A stretch of DNA of 64,000 nt from contig NZ_JAIMIC010000006.1 of NCBI RefSeq assembly GCF_019966545.1, positions 1 through 64,000 of the forward strand. Reading direction: 5' to 3'. This stretch comes from Heliomarina baculiformis. Its GTDB lineage: Bacteria; Pseudomonadota; Alphaproteobacteria; Rhodobacterales; Rhodobacteraceae. Positions 46,811 through 55,626 of the stretch are shown here, one piece after another. The notes beneath the pieces were generated by a model. That model searched no databases. It had not been told where the DNA came from and saw nothing but the letters and a program-made list of their open reading frames with translations. A program made the position numbers and the translations under genes. The stretch's first letter is position 1, and each line of letters starts with the position of its first letter.

Positions 46811-47290
46811 ATGGAATCGCCAAAGAACACGATCTGCATCTGGTACGAAAAAGATGCGGAAGCGGCCGCCAATTTCTATGCCGACACCTTTCCCGACAGC
46901 AAGGTGCAGGCCGTCCAGACCGCCCCCGCCGATTTCCCCGGCGGTCAGAAAGGTCAGGTCCTTACCGTGCTGTTCACTGTCTGCGGCATTCCCTGCCTCG
47001 GGCTGAACGGCGGCACCGCTTTTACCCAGTCCGAGGCGTTTTCTTTCCAGATCGCGACCGACACGCAGGAAGAGACCGATCATTACTGGCGGGCAATCAC
47101 CGAAAACGACGGTCAGGAAAGCGCCTGCGGCTGGTGCAAGGACAAATGGGGCGTCAACTGGCAGATTACCCCGCGCGTCCTGACACGGGCAATGGCCGAG
47201 GGGGGCGAAACAGCTGCCCGCGCCTTTAACGCGATGATGGACATGGGCAAGATCGACATCGCCACCATCGAGGCGGCGATCAGGGGCTAG
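46811..47290 (+). CDS. VOC-family protein (PhnB/3-demethylubiquinone-like domain)
   Basis: A 159-residue protein of the vicinal-oxygen-chelate superfamily, of the PhnB-like type: ICIWYEKDAEAAANFYADTFPDSKV, VLTVLFTVCGIPCLGLNGG, FSFQIATDTQEETDHYWRAI and the ending CGWCKDKWGVNWQITPRVL. These proteins are small, often dimeric, and mostly uncharacterised; enzymatic activity is uncertain. GGAGG precedes ATG 46811. It converges with smc, with 6 bp between the stops. Confidence 0.85.
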   Translation: MESPKNTICIWYEKDAEAAANFYADTFPDSKVQAVQTAPADFPGGQKGQVLTVLFTVCGIPCLGLNGGTAFTQSEAFSFQIATDTQEETDHYWRAITENDGQESACGWCKDKWGVNWQITPRVLTRAMAEGGETAARAFNAMMDMGKIDIATIEAAIRG

Positions 47291-47296
47291 GCAGCC

Positions 47297-50200
47297 TCAG
47301 GCCACCATCTGTTCGGCTTTCTTCAGATCGACCGACACAAGCTGGCTGACACCCTGTTCCTGCATCGTCACCCCGAACAGACGGTCCATCCGGCTCATCG
47401 TCACCGCGTGGTGCGTGATGATCAGAAACCGGGTCTCGGTCCGGCGGCACATTTCATCCAAAAGGTCGCAGAACCGGGTCACGTTGGCATCGTCCAGCGG
47501 CGCGTCCACCTCGTCGAGCACGCAGATCGGCGCCGGGTTCGCAAGGAACACAGCAAAGATCAGTGCCATCGCCGTCAGCGTCTGCTCGCCCCCGGACAAC
47601 AGCGACAGGGTCGAAAGCTTCTTGCCCGGCGGCTGGCACATGATCTCCAGCCCGGCTTCCAGCGGATCGTCGCTTTCGACCATGACCAGATTGGCCTCGC
47701 CACCGCCGAACAGATGCTTGAAGAGCATCGCGAAATTACTGTTCACCTGTTCGAACGCCGTCAGCAGCCGTTCGCGCCCCTCGCGGTTAAGGCTGGCAAT
47801 GCCCGACCGCAGCGTCTTGATCGCCTCTTCCAGATCGGCCTTTTCGTGCAAAAGCGTGTCATGCTCTTCCTGCACCTCGCGCGCGTCTTCCTCGGCCCGC
47901 AGGTTCACCGCCCCCAGCGCATCGCGCTGGCGCTTGCAGCGGTTCACCGCGTTTTCCAGCGCATCAATCGTCGGGATCTGGTCCGGGGCCACATCCAGCC
48001 GGGTCAGCAACTGGTTCGGCGTCATCTGCTGGCTCTCGGCAATGCGCTCCGCCGCCTGCGCCACGCTTTCCCGCGCCGCCTCACTACGTGCCTCTGCCGC
48101 CGCCCGCGCCTCGCGCGCCTCGGAGGCTGCCCGTTCCGCGTCCCGCTCCGCCTGCGCCGCCTCGCGCAGCGCCGCTTCGCCCAAGGACAGCGCCTCGCTC
48201 GACGCCGCCTTGCGCTTCTCCGCCCGGGCGATCTCGATCGACACCGCGTCGCATTCCTGCGCCAGCCGATCCGGGGCCGCGCTGGCTTCGGCCAACTCGC
48301 CCTCGCTCGCTTCCTTGCGCTCGACCAGTTCCGCGATGCGCTTGCCCGCCGTCTCCAGCCGGTGACGCCAGCCCGAGACTTCCTTGGTGATCTGCTGCGA
48401 ACGTGCAATCCGCGCCTCGCCCTCGCGGCGGATCTCGTCATGCGACGACCGCCGGGTCATCATGGTGATCCGCGCGGCCTCGACACCCTGTTTGATCTCC
48501 TCGATCTGCGCCCGCGCCGTATCGAGATCGCTCAGCCCTTCCAGCGCCGCTTCGGCCTCGCGCAGCTGGGTCCGTGCCGCCAACGCATCCTCATTATGCC
48601 GCGTCACCGCGAGCGAGACGTTCTCAAGCCGCCCCTGCGCAAGATTGCGTTCCGATTCCGCCCGGCTCAGCGCCCGCGCCGCATCGGCAACCGCCTGTTC
48701 CGCCTTGCGCCGCGCATCCCGCGCCGCCTTGTCTGCCTCCGTCCGCTCGGCAAGCATCCGGCTCAGCGTCTCATGCGCCTGCCGCGCCCCGTCGGCGCGG
48801 GCGGTCACATGTTCCATTTCCTGCTTCAGTGCCTCAAGCCGGTTCAACTGCTCCAGCCGCAGCGCCGCCGCGCTTGGCGCATCCTCCGACCATGCCCGGT
48901 AGCCATCCCAGCGCCAGAGATCTCCCTCAAGCGAAACCAGCCGCTGTCCGGGACGCAGATGCGATTGCAACCGTTCGCCCTCATCCGCATCGACCAGCCC
49001 GATCTGCGCGATCCGGCGCGACAGGGCTGCCGGTCCGGTCACGTGATCGGCAAGCGGCTCGGCCTCTTGCGGCAGCGGCTGATGGCGCTCGTACACCGGC
49101 ACCGTCACCCAGCCCGAGGGGCCGTCCTTATCCACCAGCGGCGCACGCAGATCATCGGCCATCGCCGCCCCCAGTGCCTTTTCATAACCCGGCGCGACCT
49201 TCATCTCGTCCAGAACCTGACCGCCCTCGGCCGTGTCCCGTGCCAGCAGCTTGGCCAGCGCCGTGACCTCCGCCCGCAGCGCGCCCTGCTCGCCTTCGGC
49301 TTCTGAGCGTTGGGCGCGGGCTTCGGCCTCGCGGGTCTGGGTTTCGGCCCGGGCCTCCTCCGCCGCCGTCACCGCCTGTTCGGCGGCCTTAGCGGCCACC
49401 TGTGCCTCCGCCTCGGCCTTGCCCGCCGCTTCGAAATCGACCGAGGACCGGCCCAGTGCCGCCCGCGCCTCTTCGACCGCACGGCGGGCTTTTTCCGCTT
49501 CGCTCTCGGCGCGATCCAACGTCTTGCGGCTGTCTTCCAGCAGACGCCGCCCGGACTGGTAGCGCGCCGCAAGCCGCGCCACGTCTTCCGTCTCCTGGCT
49601 CAGCAACGCCTCGCGCTCCTGCAGGACCGAGGCAGCCTGTTTCGCCGCATCCGAGGCCTCGGCCAGACGTCCCTCATGCCCGTCGCCCGCCTTGGCAAGT
49701 TCGGCCGCCTCCCAGTCGAGCCGCTCAATCGTCTCGCCCGCATCCTTGTTCAGACCCGATTCCCGGTCGATATCGCGGGAAAGCTGTTCAATCCGCCCGG
49801 TCAGCGTCTCGATGGTCTGGCGCGCGCGCTCTTCCTGATCGCGGATCGTATCGCGCTGCACCATAAGCCGCTGCACCACCGCCGCCGCGATGGCCTCTTC
49901 CTCGCGCAGCGCAGGCAGCGCCTCTTCGGCGGCGGTCCTGTGCTTGATTGCCTCCTGTGTCGCCCGCTCGGCCTGCGAGGTCGCGAGCATCCGCTCGCGC
50001 AGCGCGACCTGCGCATCGGCGCTGGCCGTATCGGCCTCTTTCCAGCGGCGATATAGCAACATGCCCTCGGCCTGCCGCAGCTGTTCCCCGATCTCGCGAT
50101 AGCGCGCCGCCTGCCGTGCCTGCCGCGCCAGCTGCGCAAGCTGCGCCGCCAGCTGCTCGATCACGTCATCGACGCGCACAAGGTTCGCCTCGGCCCCGTT

Positions 50201-50752
50201 CAGCTTCAGCTCCGCCTCATGCCGCCGCTGGTACAACCCGGAAATGCCCGCCGCTTCCTCAAGAATACGCCGCCGCGCGGTCGGCTTGGCGTTGATCAAC
50301 TCGGAAATCTGCCCCTGCCGCACCAGCGCCGGTGAATGCGAGCCGGTCGAAGCATCGGCAAACAGCATCTGCACGTCACGCGCCCGCACGTCCTTGGAAT
50401 TAGCCTTATAGGCGCTGCCCACGTCGCGGGTGATCCGCCGCACAATCTCCAGCTGGTCGGAATCGTTGAACCCAGCCGGGGCCAGCCGGTCGCCATTGTC
50501 GAGCAACAGGGACACTTCGGCAAAGTTCCGCGCCGGGCGAGTCGCCGCCCCGGCAAAGATCACGTCCTCCATGCCACCGCCCCGCATCGCGGTTGGCCGG
50601 TTTTCCCCCATCACCCAGCGCAGCGCCTCAAGCAGGTTCGACTTGCCACAGCCGTTCGGCCCGACAACCCCGGTCAGCCCGTTGGCGATGATCAGGTCGG
50701 TCGGATCAACGAAACTCTTGAAGCCTGTCAGCCGAAGCTTGGTGAATTGCAA
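47297..50752 (-). CDS. smc: Chromosome segregation protein SMC
   Basis: An ATPase that with ScpAB loops and organises chromosomes for segregation. The 1151-residue protein has an N-terminal head (FTKLRLTGFKSFVDPTDL, Walker A GPNGCGKSN at 31-39), a first long Ala/Glu/Arg-rich coiled coil, a hinge around residues 500-620, a second coiled coil and the C-terminal head with LSLLSGGEQTLTAMAL and the Walker B VLDEVDAPLDDANV. The start is a TTG at 50752 since no other in-frame start lies upstream. A perfect DnaA box is found 95-103 bp upstream. scpA and scpB are not in the window. Confidence 0.96.
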   Translation of the reverse strand: MQFTKLRLTGFKSFVDPTDLIIANGLTGVVGPNGCGKSNLLEALRWVMGENRPTAMRGGGMEDVIFAGAATRPARNFAEVSLLLDNGDRLAPAGFNDSDQLEIVRRITRDVGSAYKANSKDVRARDVQMLFADASTGSHSPALVRQGQISELINAKPTARRRILEEAAGISGLYQRRHEAELKLNGAEANLVRVDDVIEQLAAQLAQLARQARQAARYREIGEQLRQAEGMLLYRRWKEADTASADAQVALRERMLATSQAERATQEAIKHRTAAEEALPALREEEAIAAAVVQRLMVQRDTIRDQEERARQTIETLTGRIEQLSRDIDRESGLNKDAGETIERLDWEAAELAKAGDGHEGRLAEASDAAKQAASVLQEREALLSQETEDVARLAARYQSGRRLLEDSRKTLDRAESEAEKARRAVEEARAALGRSSVDFEAAGKAEAEAQVAAKAAEQAVTAAEEARAETQTREAEARAQRSEAEGEQGALRAEVTALAKLLARDTAEGGQVLDEMKVAPGYEKALGAAMADDLRAPLVDKDGPSGWVTVPVYERHQPLPQEAEPLADHVTGPAALSRRIAQIGLVDADEGERLQSHLRPGQRLVSLEGDLWRWDGYRAWSEDAPSAAALRLEQLNRLEALKQEMEHVTARADGARQAHETLSRMLAERTEADKAARDARRKAEQAVADAARALSRAESERNLAQGRLENVSLAVTRHNEDALAARTQLREAEAALEGLSDLDTARAQIEEIKQGVEAARITMMTRRSSHDEIRREGEARIARSQQITKEVSGWRHRLETAGKRIAELVERKEASEGELAEASAAPDRLAQECDAVSIEIARAEKRKAASSEALSLGEAALREAAQAERDAERAASEAREARAAAEARSEAARESVAQAAERIAESQQMTPNQLLTRLDVAPDQIPTIDALENAVNRCKRQRDALGAVNLRAEEDAREVQEEHDTLLHEKADLEEAIKTLRSGIASLNREGRERLLTAFEQVNSNFAMLFKHLFGGGEANLVMVESDDPLEAGLEIMCQPPGKKLSTLSLLSGGEQTLTAMALIFAVFLANPAPICVLDEVDAPLDDANVTRFCDLLDEMCRRTETRFLIITHHAVTMSRMDRLFGVTMQEQGVSQLVSVDLKKAEQMVA

Positions 50753-50846
50753 AACGCGGGTTCCTGATTCCTCTGAGGGTTCAGAGTGGAATCCTCAAAC
50801 CGCTCCCGTCAACGATTTCACCCATCATCTCGCGTATTCGTCGTGC

Positions 50847-50855
50847 TTATCCACA
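50847..50855 (+). promoter_or_regulatory. Perfect DnaA box upstream of smc
   Basis: TTATCCACA in the 134-bp gap between the lipoprotein stop and the smc start. It has the same orientation relative to the downstream gene as the box ahead of parC. Confidence 0.5.
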
Positions 50856-50886
50856 AGATATCGAGGAAACGGGCGGATTTTCGCGA

Positions 50887-51333
50887 TCAATAGGGCGTAC
50901 ATTCGTAGTCGACGTAGGGTGAACCCTCATCATCCCGGACCCACCCCGCGAGTTCAAGACAACTGTAAGACAGCGGCACAGGCGGCAGGGCACGCGGCAC
51001 GGACTGACCCTTGCAGGCGAGGATCCCGGTCAACAGCGCCGGATCGCCACGGACCTCGCGCACCTTGCAGCCGCTGACCTCGGCCATGGCAAACGCCGCC
51101 CGCGCCCGGATCGGCCCCAGTCGCGGCGCATATTGCGGATTGATCCGCACGGCCTCGGCCAGCCGCCCCCGGACCCGGATGTCGAAGACGGAGCCGTCAA
51201 CCGCAACGCGGGTAGCCGGGACATTTTCGAAATGGGTCCCCGCCGTATCACAGGCAAAAAGAGCCAGCAGGCAGCCCGCCCCCAACCACAGGCGCCGAAG
51301 AATTTTCGAAAAATTCTTCCAAATTCTTCTCAA
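50887..51333 (-). CDS. Predicted lipoprotein of unknown function
   Basis: A 148-residue protein with a basic N-terminus, a hydrophobic stretch and a lipobox (LGAGCLLALFAC, Cys28). The mature part has RVAVDGSVFDIRVRGRLAEAVRIN and several cysteines (GCKV, ILACKG, YSCLELA and the terminal YECTPY), suggesting disulfides in the periplasm. I do not recognise the family. The start is TTG at 51333, weakly supported by GGGGAC before it. The AT-rich first codons stand out from neighbouring base composition. It precedes smc on the same strand. Confidence 0.6.
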   Translation of the reverse strand: MRRIWKNFSKILRRLWLGAGCLLALFACDTAGTHFENVPATRVAVDGSVFDIRVRGRLAEAVRINPQYAPRLGPIRARAAFAMAEVSGCKVREVRGDPALLTGILACKGQSVPRALPPVPLSYSCLELAGWVRDDEGSPYVDYECTPY

Positions 51334-51478
51334 AAATTTGTCCCCGTAGCAGATGGTTCACACGACCCACTCTCGCCCACTGATGGTTAACACCCGCTTT
51401 CCCAACCCCACTGCCAGGCCACCATTGTGAGCTTCACCCCACCCGCTTATGATCCCAGCAAAAATCAGGAAGCGCCCC

Positions 51479-52249
51479 ATGCCGTTCACCAGGGTTGAAC
51501 CGGAAAAGCTCTCGACCTCGGTCATTCGTCAGATCGAACAGTTGATCCTGCGCGGCATCCTGCGCCCCGGAGAACGGCTTCCCTCGGAGCGCGAACTCTC
51601 CGAGAAACTCGGCGTGTCACGCCCTTCACTGCGCGACGCCATCGCCGACCTTCAGGAACGCGGCCTTGTGACGGCCCGCCCCGGCTCCGGCATCTACGTG
51701 GCCGAGGTGCTCGGTTCTGCCTTTTCCCCGGCCCTGCGCCAGCTCTTCGCAACCCATGACGAAGCACTCTTCGACTACGTTGCCTTCCGCCGCGACATCG
51801 AGGCGATGGCCGCCGAACGCGCCGCCCGGCTTGCCACCGATGCCGATCGCGCGGTGCTTCAGGAAATTTTCGACAAGATGGAGGCCAGCCATGACCGGCG
51901 CGACCCTGAACGCAATGCCCGGCTCGACGCGCAGTTCCACAGTGCCATCATCGAGGCCAGCCACAACGTCGTGATGCTACACATGATGCGCTCCATGTAC
52001 GAACTGCTGCGCGAGGGCGTGTTTTACAACCGGCAGGTCATGTTCGCGCAGCAGACCTCGCGCGCGGCCCTGCTCGACCAGCACCGCGCCATCAATGCCG
52101 CCATCCAGGCGCGCGACGCCGAAGCCGCGAGCACCGCCGTGCGCGCGCATCTCGGCTATGTGGAGCAGGCCCTGCGCGATGATCGCCGCGCGCGTCACAA
52201 CGCGGAAGTCGCCGAACAGCGCCTTGCCCGCGAACGCCGCCACCCCTAG
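51479..52249 (+). CDS. FadR/GntR-family transcriptional regulator with FCD domain
   Basis: A 256-residue regulator. The N-terminal winged helix-turn-helix is LILRGILRPGERLPSERELSEKLGVSRPSLRDAIADLQERGLVTARPGSGIYVAE, in the GntR style. The C-terminal helical FCD domain contains the metal/ligand residues expected in RRDIEAMAAERAAR, DAQFHSAIIEASHN, and DQHRAINAAIQARDAEAASTAVRAHL. This type often senses organic acids such as lactate, pyruvate or glycolate; the effector is unknown. ATG 51479 follows AGGAAG. It converges with the atp operon. Confidence 0.9.
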   Translation: MPFTRVEPEKLSTSVIRQIEQLILRGILRPGERLPSERELSEKLGVSRPSLRDAIADLQERGLVTARPGSGIYVAEVLGSAFSPALRQLFATHDEALFDYVAFRRDIEAMAAERAARLATDADRAVLQEIFDKMEASHDRRDPERNARLDAQFHSAIIEASHNVVMLHMMRSMYELLREGVFYNRQVMFAQQTSRAALLDQHRAINAAIQARDAEAASTAVRAHLGYVEQALRDDRRARHNAEVAEQRLARERRHP

Positions 52250-52261
52250 ACCCGGACATGA

Positions 52262-52286
52262 AAAAACCCGGCCACCGGGCCGGGTT
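52262..52286 (-). terminator. Terminator of the atp F0 operon
   Basis: A perfect 9-bp stem AACCCGGCC / GGCCGGGTT with a 4-base loop. On the minus strand it is followed by a run of six T, so it ends the atp transcript. On the plus strand it may also help stop the FadR-type gene. Confidence 0.88.
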
Positions 52287-52313
52287 CATTCGGTTCTCGC
52301 TAAGGTCGAAACC

Positions 52314-52874
52314 TCAGTGCAGCTTGGCATCCACCTGCTTGATCGAGTCGTTGATCAGCGCGTTGGCACTTGCCGCGGTCATCTGCTTGGCCAGCACTTC
52401 GCGGGCCACTGCGACGGCGATATCAACCGCCCGGTCGCGGACGTCGCGGACAGCTTTGTCCTGCGCCGATGCGATCTGCTCCTCGGCCGCCGCCATCCGG
52501 CGCTCGATCGATTTCTGCAGATCCACCTTGGCCTGCTCCGCCGCCTGCTCCGCTTCGTGCTTTGCGGTCTCGACGATACGGTTCGCCTGTTCCTGCACTT
52601 CGCGCTGCTTGCGCTCATAGCTGGCCAGCACGGTCTGGGCTTCTTCACGCAGGGCGCGTGCTTCGTCCAGTTCCGACTTGATGCCGTCGGCGCGCTTGTC
52701 GAGCATGCCCATCAGCAGGCTTGGCACCTTGAAATAGATCAGGACCGCGATGAACAGCAGGAAAGCCAGCAACACGATAAAGTTCGTGTTGCGCAGCGAT
52801 ACAAAAGGACCGGTGGCCGCAAAGGCCGGGCTCGCCATAACGATGCCCGCAAGAAAGGTAAGGGAGGTCTTCAT
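52314..52874 (-). CDS. atpF: ATP synthase F0 subunit b
   Basis: The peripheral stalk subunit that holds F1 against the a subunit. The 186-residue protein has an N-terminal membrane anchor (NFIVLLAFLLFIAVLIYFKVP) and a long polar helix (REEAQTVLASYERKQREVQEQANRIVETAKHEAEQAAEQ), the classical b layout. A hydrophobic leader-like start MKTSLTFLAGIVMASPAFAA precedes the anchor. It is the last gene of the operon, 5 bp after atpF', and its terminator follows. Confidence 0.94.
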   Translation of the reverse strand: MKTSLTFLAGIVMASPAFAATGPFVSLRNTNFIVLLAFLLFIAVLIYFKVPSLLMGMLDKRADGIKSELDEARALREEAQTVLASYERKQREVQEQANRIVETAKHEAEQAAEQAKVDLQKSIERRMAAAEEQIASAQDKAVRDVRDRAVDIAVAVAREVLAKQMTAASANALINDSIKQVDAKLH

Positions 52875-52879
52875 CGCGC

Positions 52880-53449
52880 TTATCCTTTCACCCGTGCGGA
52901 AACCGCACCGTCGATCGTCGCCGCGTCGGCGTTGCCGCCCATGGCGGTGACCAGCTCGGCAGCCGTTTCCTTGGCCACTTCCTCGATCGCTTCCAGCGCA
53001 CCGGCACGGATCTCGGCAATCGCCTTTTCCGATTCAGCCGACTTGGCCGCGATTTCGGCATCTGCCTTCTCGATAGCCACATCCAGATCGCTCTGGATAT
53101 CGGCCTTGGCCGCGGCAACAATGCGCTGCGCTTCCGAGCGGGCGTCCGCCAGTGCCTTGTTATAGGCTTCTTCCGCTTCCAGCGCCTTGGCTTTCAGGTC
53201 TTCAGCCGCGGCGATGTCATTGGTGATCGTGCCCGCACGCTCGGCAAGGATTGCCGAAATGCGCGGCAGGGCCACGCGGGACAGGATCAGGTAGATCACC
53301 ACCAGCGTCACGACCAGCCAGAACACCTGGTTCGGGAAGGTCCCGAAATCCAGCTGCGGCATGCCGGGCGCTGCGTCGGCGCTGTGCGAGGCTACGCCAG
53401 TCGCGTCAGCCAGGCCTTCGCCATTGGTTGCATGCGTCTCAGTTGCCAT
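52880..53449 (-). CDS. atpF': ATP synthase F0 subunit b'
   Basis: The second, diverged stalk subunit found in photosynthetic-type and alphaproteobacterial ATP synthases that pairs with b. The 189-residue protein has a variable N-terminus, one membrane anchor ([22 protein letters not shown]) and a long helix ([38 protein letters not shown]). The longer N-terminal arm separates it from b. Also called atpG or atpX. It lies 80 bp after atpE. Confidence 0.93.
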   Translation of the reverse strand: MATETHATNGEGLADATGVASHSADAAPGMPQLDFGTFPNQVFWLVVTLVVIYLILSRVALPRISAILAERAGTITNDIAAAEDLKAKALEAEEAYNKALADARSEAQRIVAAAKADIQSDLDVAIEKADAEIAAKSAESEKAIAEIRAGALEAIEEVAKETAAELVTAMGGNADAATIDGAVSARVKG

Positions 53450-53529
53450 GTCGTTCTCCCTTGGAACTCGCCGTTACACCGGGCGGTACGTCTGCACCGC
53501 CCGACCGTAAGGAAATTGTCCAGTAGGGT

Positions 53530-53766
53530 TCAGACAGCAAACATCAGCAGCAGAGCGACGAGGAACGAGAAGATCCCCAGAGCTTCTGCGAACGCGATGC
53601 CGATGAAGAGAGTTGCCGTCTGCGAAGCAGCAGCAGAGGGGTTGCGCAGAGCGCCGGCCAGGTAGTTGCCTGCAACGTTGCCCACACCGACAGCCGCGCC
53701 GCCCATGCCGATCGATGCCAGACCTGCGCCGATGAATGCGCCCATTTGTACGATATCGCCTTCCAT
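53530..53766 (-). CDS. atpE: ATP synthase F0 subunit c
   Basis: Forms the proton-driven membrane ring. The 78-residue hairpin protein has helix 1 ([28 protein letters not shown]), the polar loop RNPSA and helix 2 with the proton-binding Glu61 in [18 protein letters not shown]. Gly-x-Gly-x-Gly-type packing is seen in helix 1. No sodium-motif residues are evident, so proton coupling is likely. ATG 53766 has AAGGAGA. Confidence 0.98.
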   Translation of the reverse strand: MEGDIVQMGAFIGAGLASIGMGGAAVGVGNVAGNYLAGALRNPSAAASQTATLFIGIAFAEALGIFSFLVALLLMFAV

Positions 53767-53851
53767 GATTTCTCTCCTTACGATGGAATTGGATGTTGTT
53801 GATACGGTGGGCAACCTGCCCACCGGCAATTAGTCTCCGGGGGAAATCCCC

Positions 53852-54610
53852 TCAGTGATGCGGATGCAGCGCGTCTTTCAGATACACGCAGGTGAGGATC
53901 GTGAACACGTAGGCCTGGATAAAGGCCACCAGCACTTCCAGCCCGTACATCGCGGTGATCGCGACAACCGACAGCGGCGAGATCGCTGCAATGGCAGCAA
54001 AGGCTGCGAAAACCTTGATCACGGCGTGACCGGCCATCATGTTACCGGCAAGACGAATGGAGTGGCTGACCGGACGCACGAAGTAGGAAATGATCTCGAT
54101 CACGGCGAGAACCGGGCGCAGCGCCAGCGGCGCCGAGCTGACCCAGAAAAGGCCCAGAAAGGACGCGCCGTTCTTCACGAAGCCAAGGATTGTCACCGTC
54201 AGGAACACCGCCATCGCCAGCAGCGCGGTTACCGCGATGTGGCTGGTGGTGGTAAAGGCCATCGGCAACAGGCCAAGGAAATTCGCCAGCACGATGAACA
54301 TGAACAGGGTCATGATATAGGGGAAATACTTCAGCCCCTCTTTGCCGGTCACGTCCTCGACCATCTTGTAGATAAAACCATAGGCCAGCTCGGCGACGGA
54401 CTGGCCGCGCGACGGAACGATGGAACGGCGCGACGTCGACAGCACCAAAAGCGCGATCACGGCAAGAATGGTGATGGCCATCCAGAGGGTGACGTTGGTC
54501 GGCGTGTACCACGCGACCGGGCCATCCCCGAACAGGGGTTTCACGATGAACTGGTCCATCGGGTGAAAGACCAGACCACCCTCTTCAGCGCCATGTGCCT
54601 CGGTTGCCAT
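53852..54610 (-). CDS. atpB: ATP synthase F0 subunit a
   Basis: Forms the proton half-channels next to the c ring. The 252-residue protein has five to six membrane helices, [39 protein letters not shown] with the essential arginine in SIRLAGN, and the C-terminal [32 protein letters not shown] 54610 follows AGAGGAAC, 4 bp after the atpI stop. Confidence 0.97.
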   Translation of the reverse strand: MATEAHGAEEGGLVFHPMDQFIVKPLFGDGPVAWYTPTNVTLWMAITILAVIALLVLSTSRRSIVPSRGQSVAELAYGFIYKMVEDVTGKEGLKYFPYIMTLFMFIVLANFLGLLPMAFTTTSHIAVTALLAMAVFLTVTILGFVKNGASFLGLFWVSSAPLALRPVLAVIEIISYFVRPVSHSIRLAGNMMAGHAVIKVFAAFAAIAAISPLSVVAITAMYGLEVLVAFIQAYVFTILTCVYLKDALHPHH

Positions 54611-54614
54611 GCGT

Positions 54615-54944
54615 TCAGTTCCTCTCGTCATCCGCGACCGTTTCGGCCTGCGCGTCGTTCTGTATCTCTCTGGCGCTGCGCAGCATGGTTTTGACCCCCG
54701 CCACAAGCCCCAGCATTGTAAACAGCAGCAGGAAAATCGGGATCGTCCCGAACAGGCGATCCAGCCCGTACCCGATGCCAAACCCGATCCCAAGACCGGC
54801 AACCAGCTCGATCACCATCCGCCAGGCCAGATGCGCCTGAGAATAGTGCTCGTCGTTGTGAGACTTCACCGGCTCGGCCTTTTTCGCCGCCGCGATCCGC
54901 GCCTCAAGCTGCGCCAGGCGCTGCTTTTGGTCCTCATCGCTCAC
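54615..54944 (-). CDS. atpI: ATP synthase assembly/auxiliary protein AtpI
   Basis: An auxiliary membrane protein at the head of many atp operons, linked to assembly of the c ring and magnesium handling. The 109-residue protein has a charged N-terminal half ([22 protein letters not shown]), a first helix with the typical glycine run ([23 protein letters not shown]) and a second helix ([19 protein letters not shown]). The start is GTG at 54944 with AGGAG seven bases away; longer starts would add non-family residues. First gene of the operon. Confidence 0.9.
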   Translation of the reverse strand: MSDEDQKQRLAQLEARIAAAKKAEPVKSHNDEHYSQAHLAWRMVIELVAGLGIGFGIGYGLDRLFGTIPIFLLLFTMLGLVAGVKTMLRSAREIQNDAQAETVADDERN

Positions 54945-54972
54945 CGTTTCACTCCTCACAAGTGTTGGCATG

Positions 54973-55001
54973 GTGCTAGGCAATGCCAAGGTCAGAGTCA
55001 A
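54973..55001 (-). promoter_or_regulatory. Candidate promoter of the atp F0 operon
   Basis: On the minus strand TTGACT (54996-55001) and TAGCAC (54973-54978) are 17 bp apart, about 30 bp ahead of atpI. An inverted repeat TGGCAT-N11-ATGCCA (54966-54988) overlaps the -10 element and might be an operator. Confidence 0.4.
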
Positions 55002-55173
55002 TTACCTGTTGCGCCGCACGACGGACGCAGCAACACTCTGTAAAATATAGGAAAATCTTAATCACAGGAAAGCCGCACCCCGGCTCCTCGGCCCGTCACT
55101 CCGCGAAAACGGGCGAAAACCCATATTTAACCATCTGGTTGACGAACATCCGCCGCTGCGCCAAGGCTTTGCC

Positions 55174-55503
55174 ATGTCCGAAACGCTCGACACCGTCTTT
55201 GCCGCGCTCGCCGATCCGACACGGCGCGAAATCCTCCGCATGCTGCTCGAGGATGATATGGCCGTGACCGATGTGGCCGAGCCGTTCGAGATGTCGCTGG
55301 CGGCCATCTCCAAGCATCTCGTGATCCTCACCCGCGCGGGGCTGATCAGTCAGGAAAAACGTGGCCGGGTAAAATGGTGCAAGCTGGAGCCTGATGCCCT
55401 GCGCGATGCCTCGGTCTGGATGCAGGGCTTTGGTCAGTTCGAACCCGTCAACCTCGACGCGTTCGAACGGTTTCTGGCGTCAGAAATGCCGAAACAGGAC
55501 TGA
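55174..55503 (+). CDS. ArsR/SdpR-type winged-helix regulator
   Basis: A 109-residue helix-turn-helix repressor: VFAALADPTRREILRMLLEDDMAVTDVAEPFEMSLAAISKHLVILTRAGLISQEKRGRVKWCKL. It is of the SdpR-like ArsR subgroup, often found beside START-domain (AHSA1) genes; none is present here. No metal-binding cysteine cluster (CxC) is seen, so metal sensing is not supported. It is transcribed away from the atp operon over 229 bp. Confidence 0.88.
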   Translation: MSETLDTVFAALADPTRREILRMLLEDDMAVTDVAEPFEMSLAAISKHLVILTRAGLISQEKRGRVKWCKLEPDALRDASVWMQGFGQFEPVNLDAFERFLASEMPKQD

Positions 55504-55514
55504 CGCCATTTTGC

Positions 55515-55592
55515 TTAGATGGCGCCGAACGCAAAGCGCAGGACCAAAAGTACGATTACAACCAAGCCGATGATATAGATGATGTTACGCAT
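55515..55592 (-). CDS. 25-residue single-helix membrane peptide
   Basis: A very short gene: ATG at 55592 to TAA at 55515, product starting MRNIIYIIGL and ending RFAFGAI, almost entirely hydrophobic after a charged second residue. I recall very similar short peptides (MRNIIYIIGLVV...) in Rhodobacterales genomes, which supports it as real. The ribosome site is weak (GAGAG). It lies alone between the ArsR gene (stop 11 bp away) and the EamA gene. Function unknown; insertion into the inner membrane is likely. Confidence 0.6.
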   Translation of the reverse strand: MRNIIYIIGLVVIVLLVLRFAFGAI

Positions 55593-55626
55593 TCTACTGT
55601 CTCTCATTTTTTGATTTTAGTTAAAA

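Noticed and set aside
47408-49306. Long open frame opposite smc
   Set aside because: Antisense shadow of the SMC coiled-coil region; Arg/Leu/His-rich with no recognisable domain.
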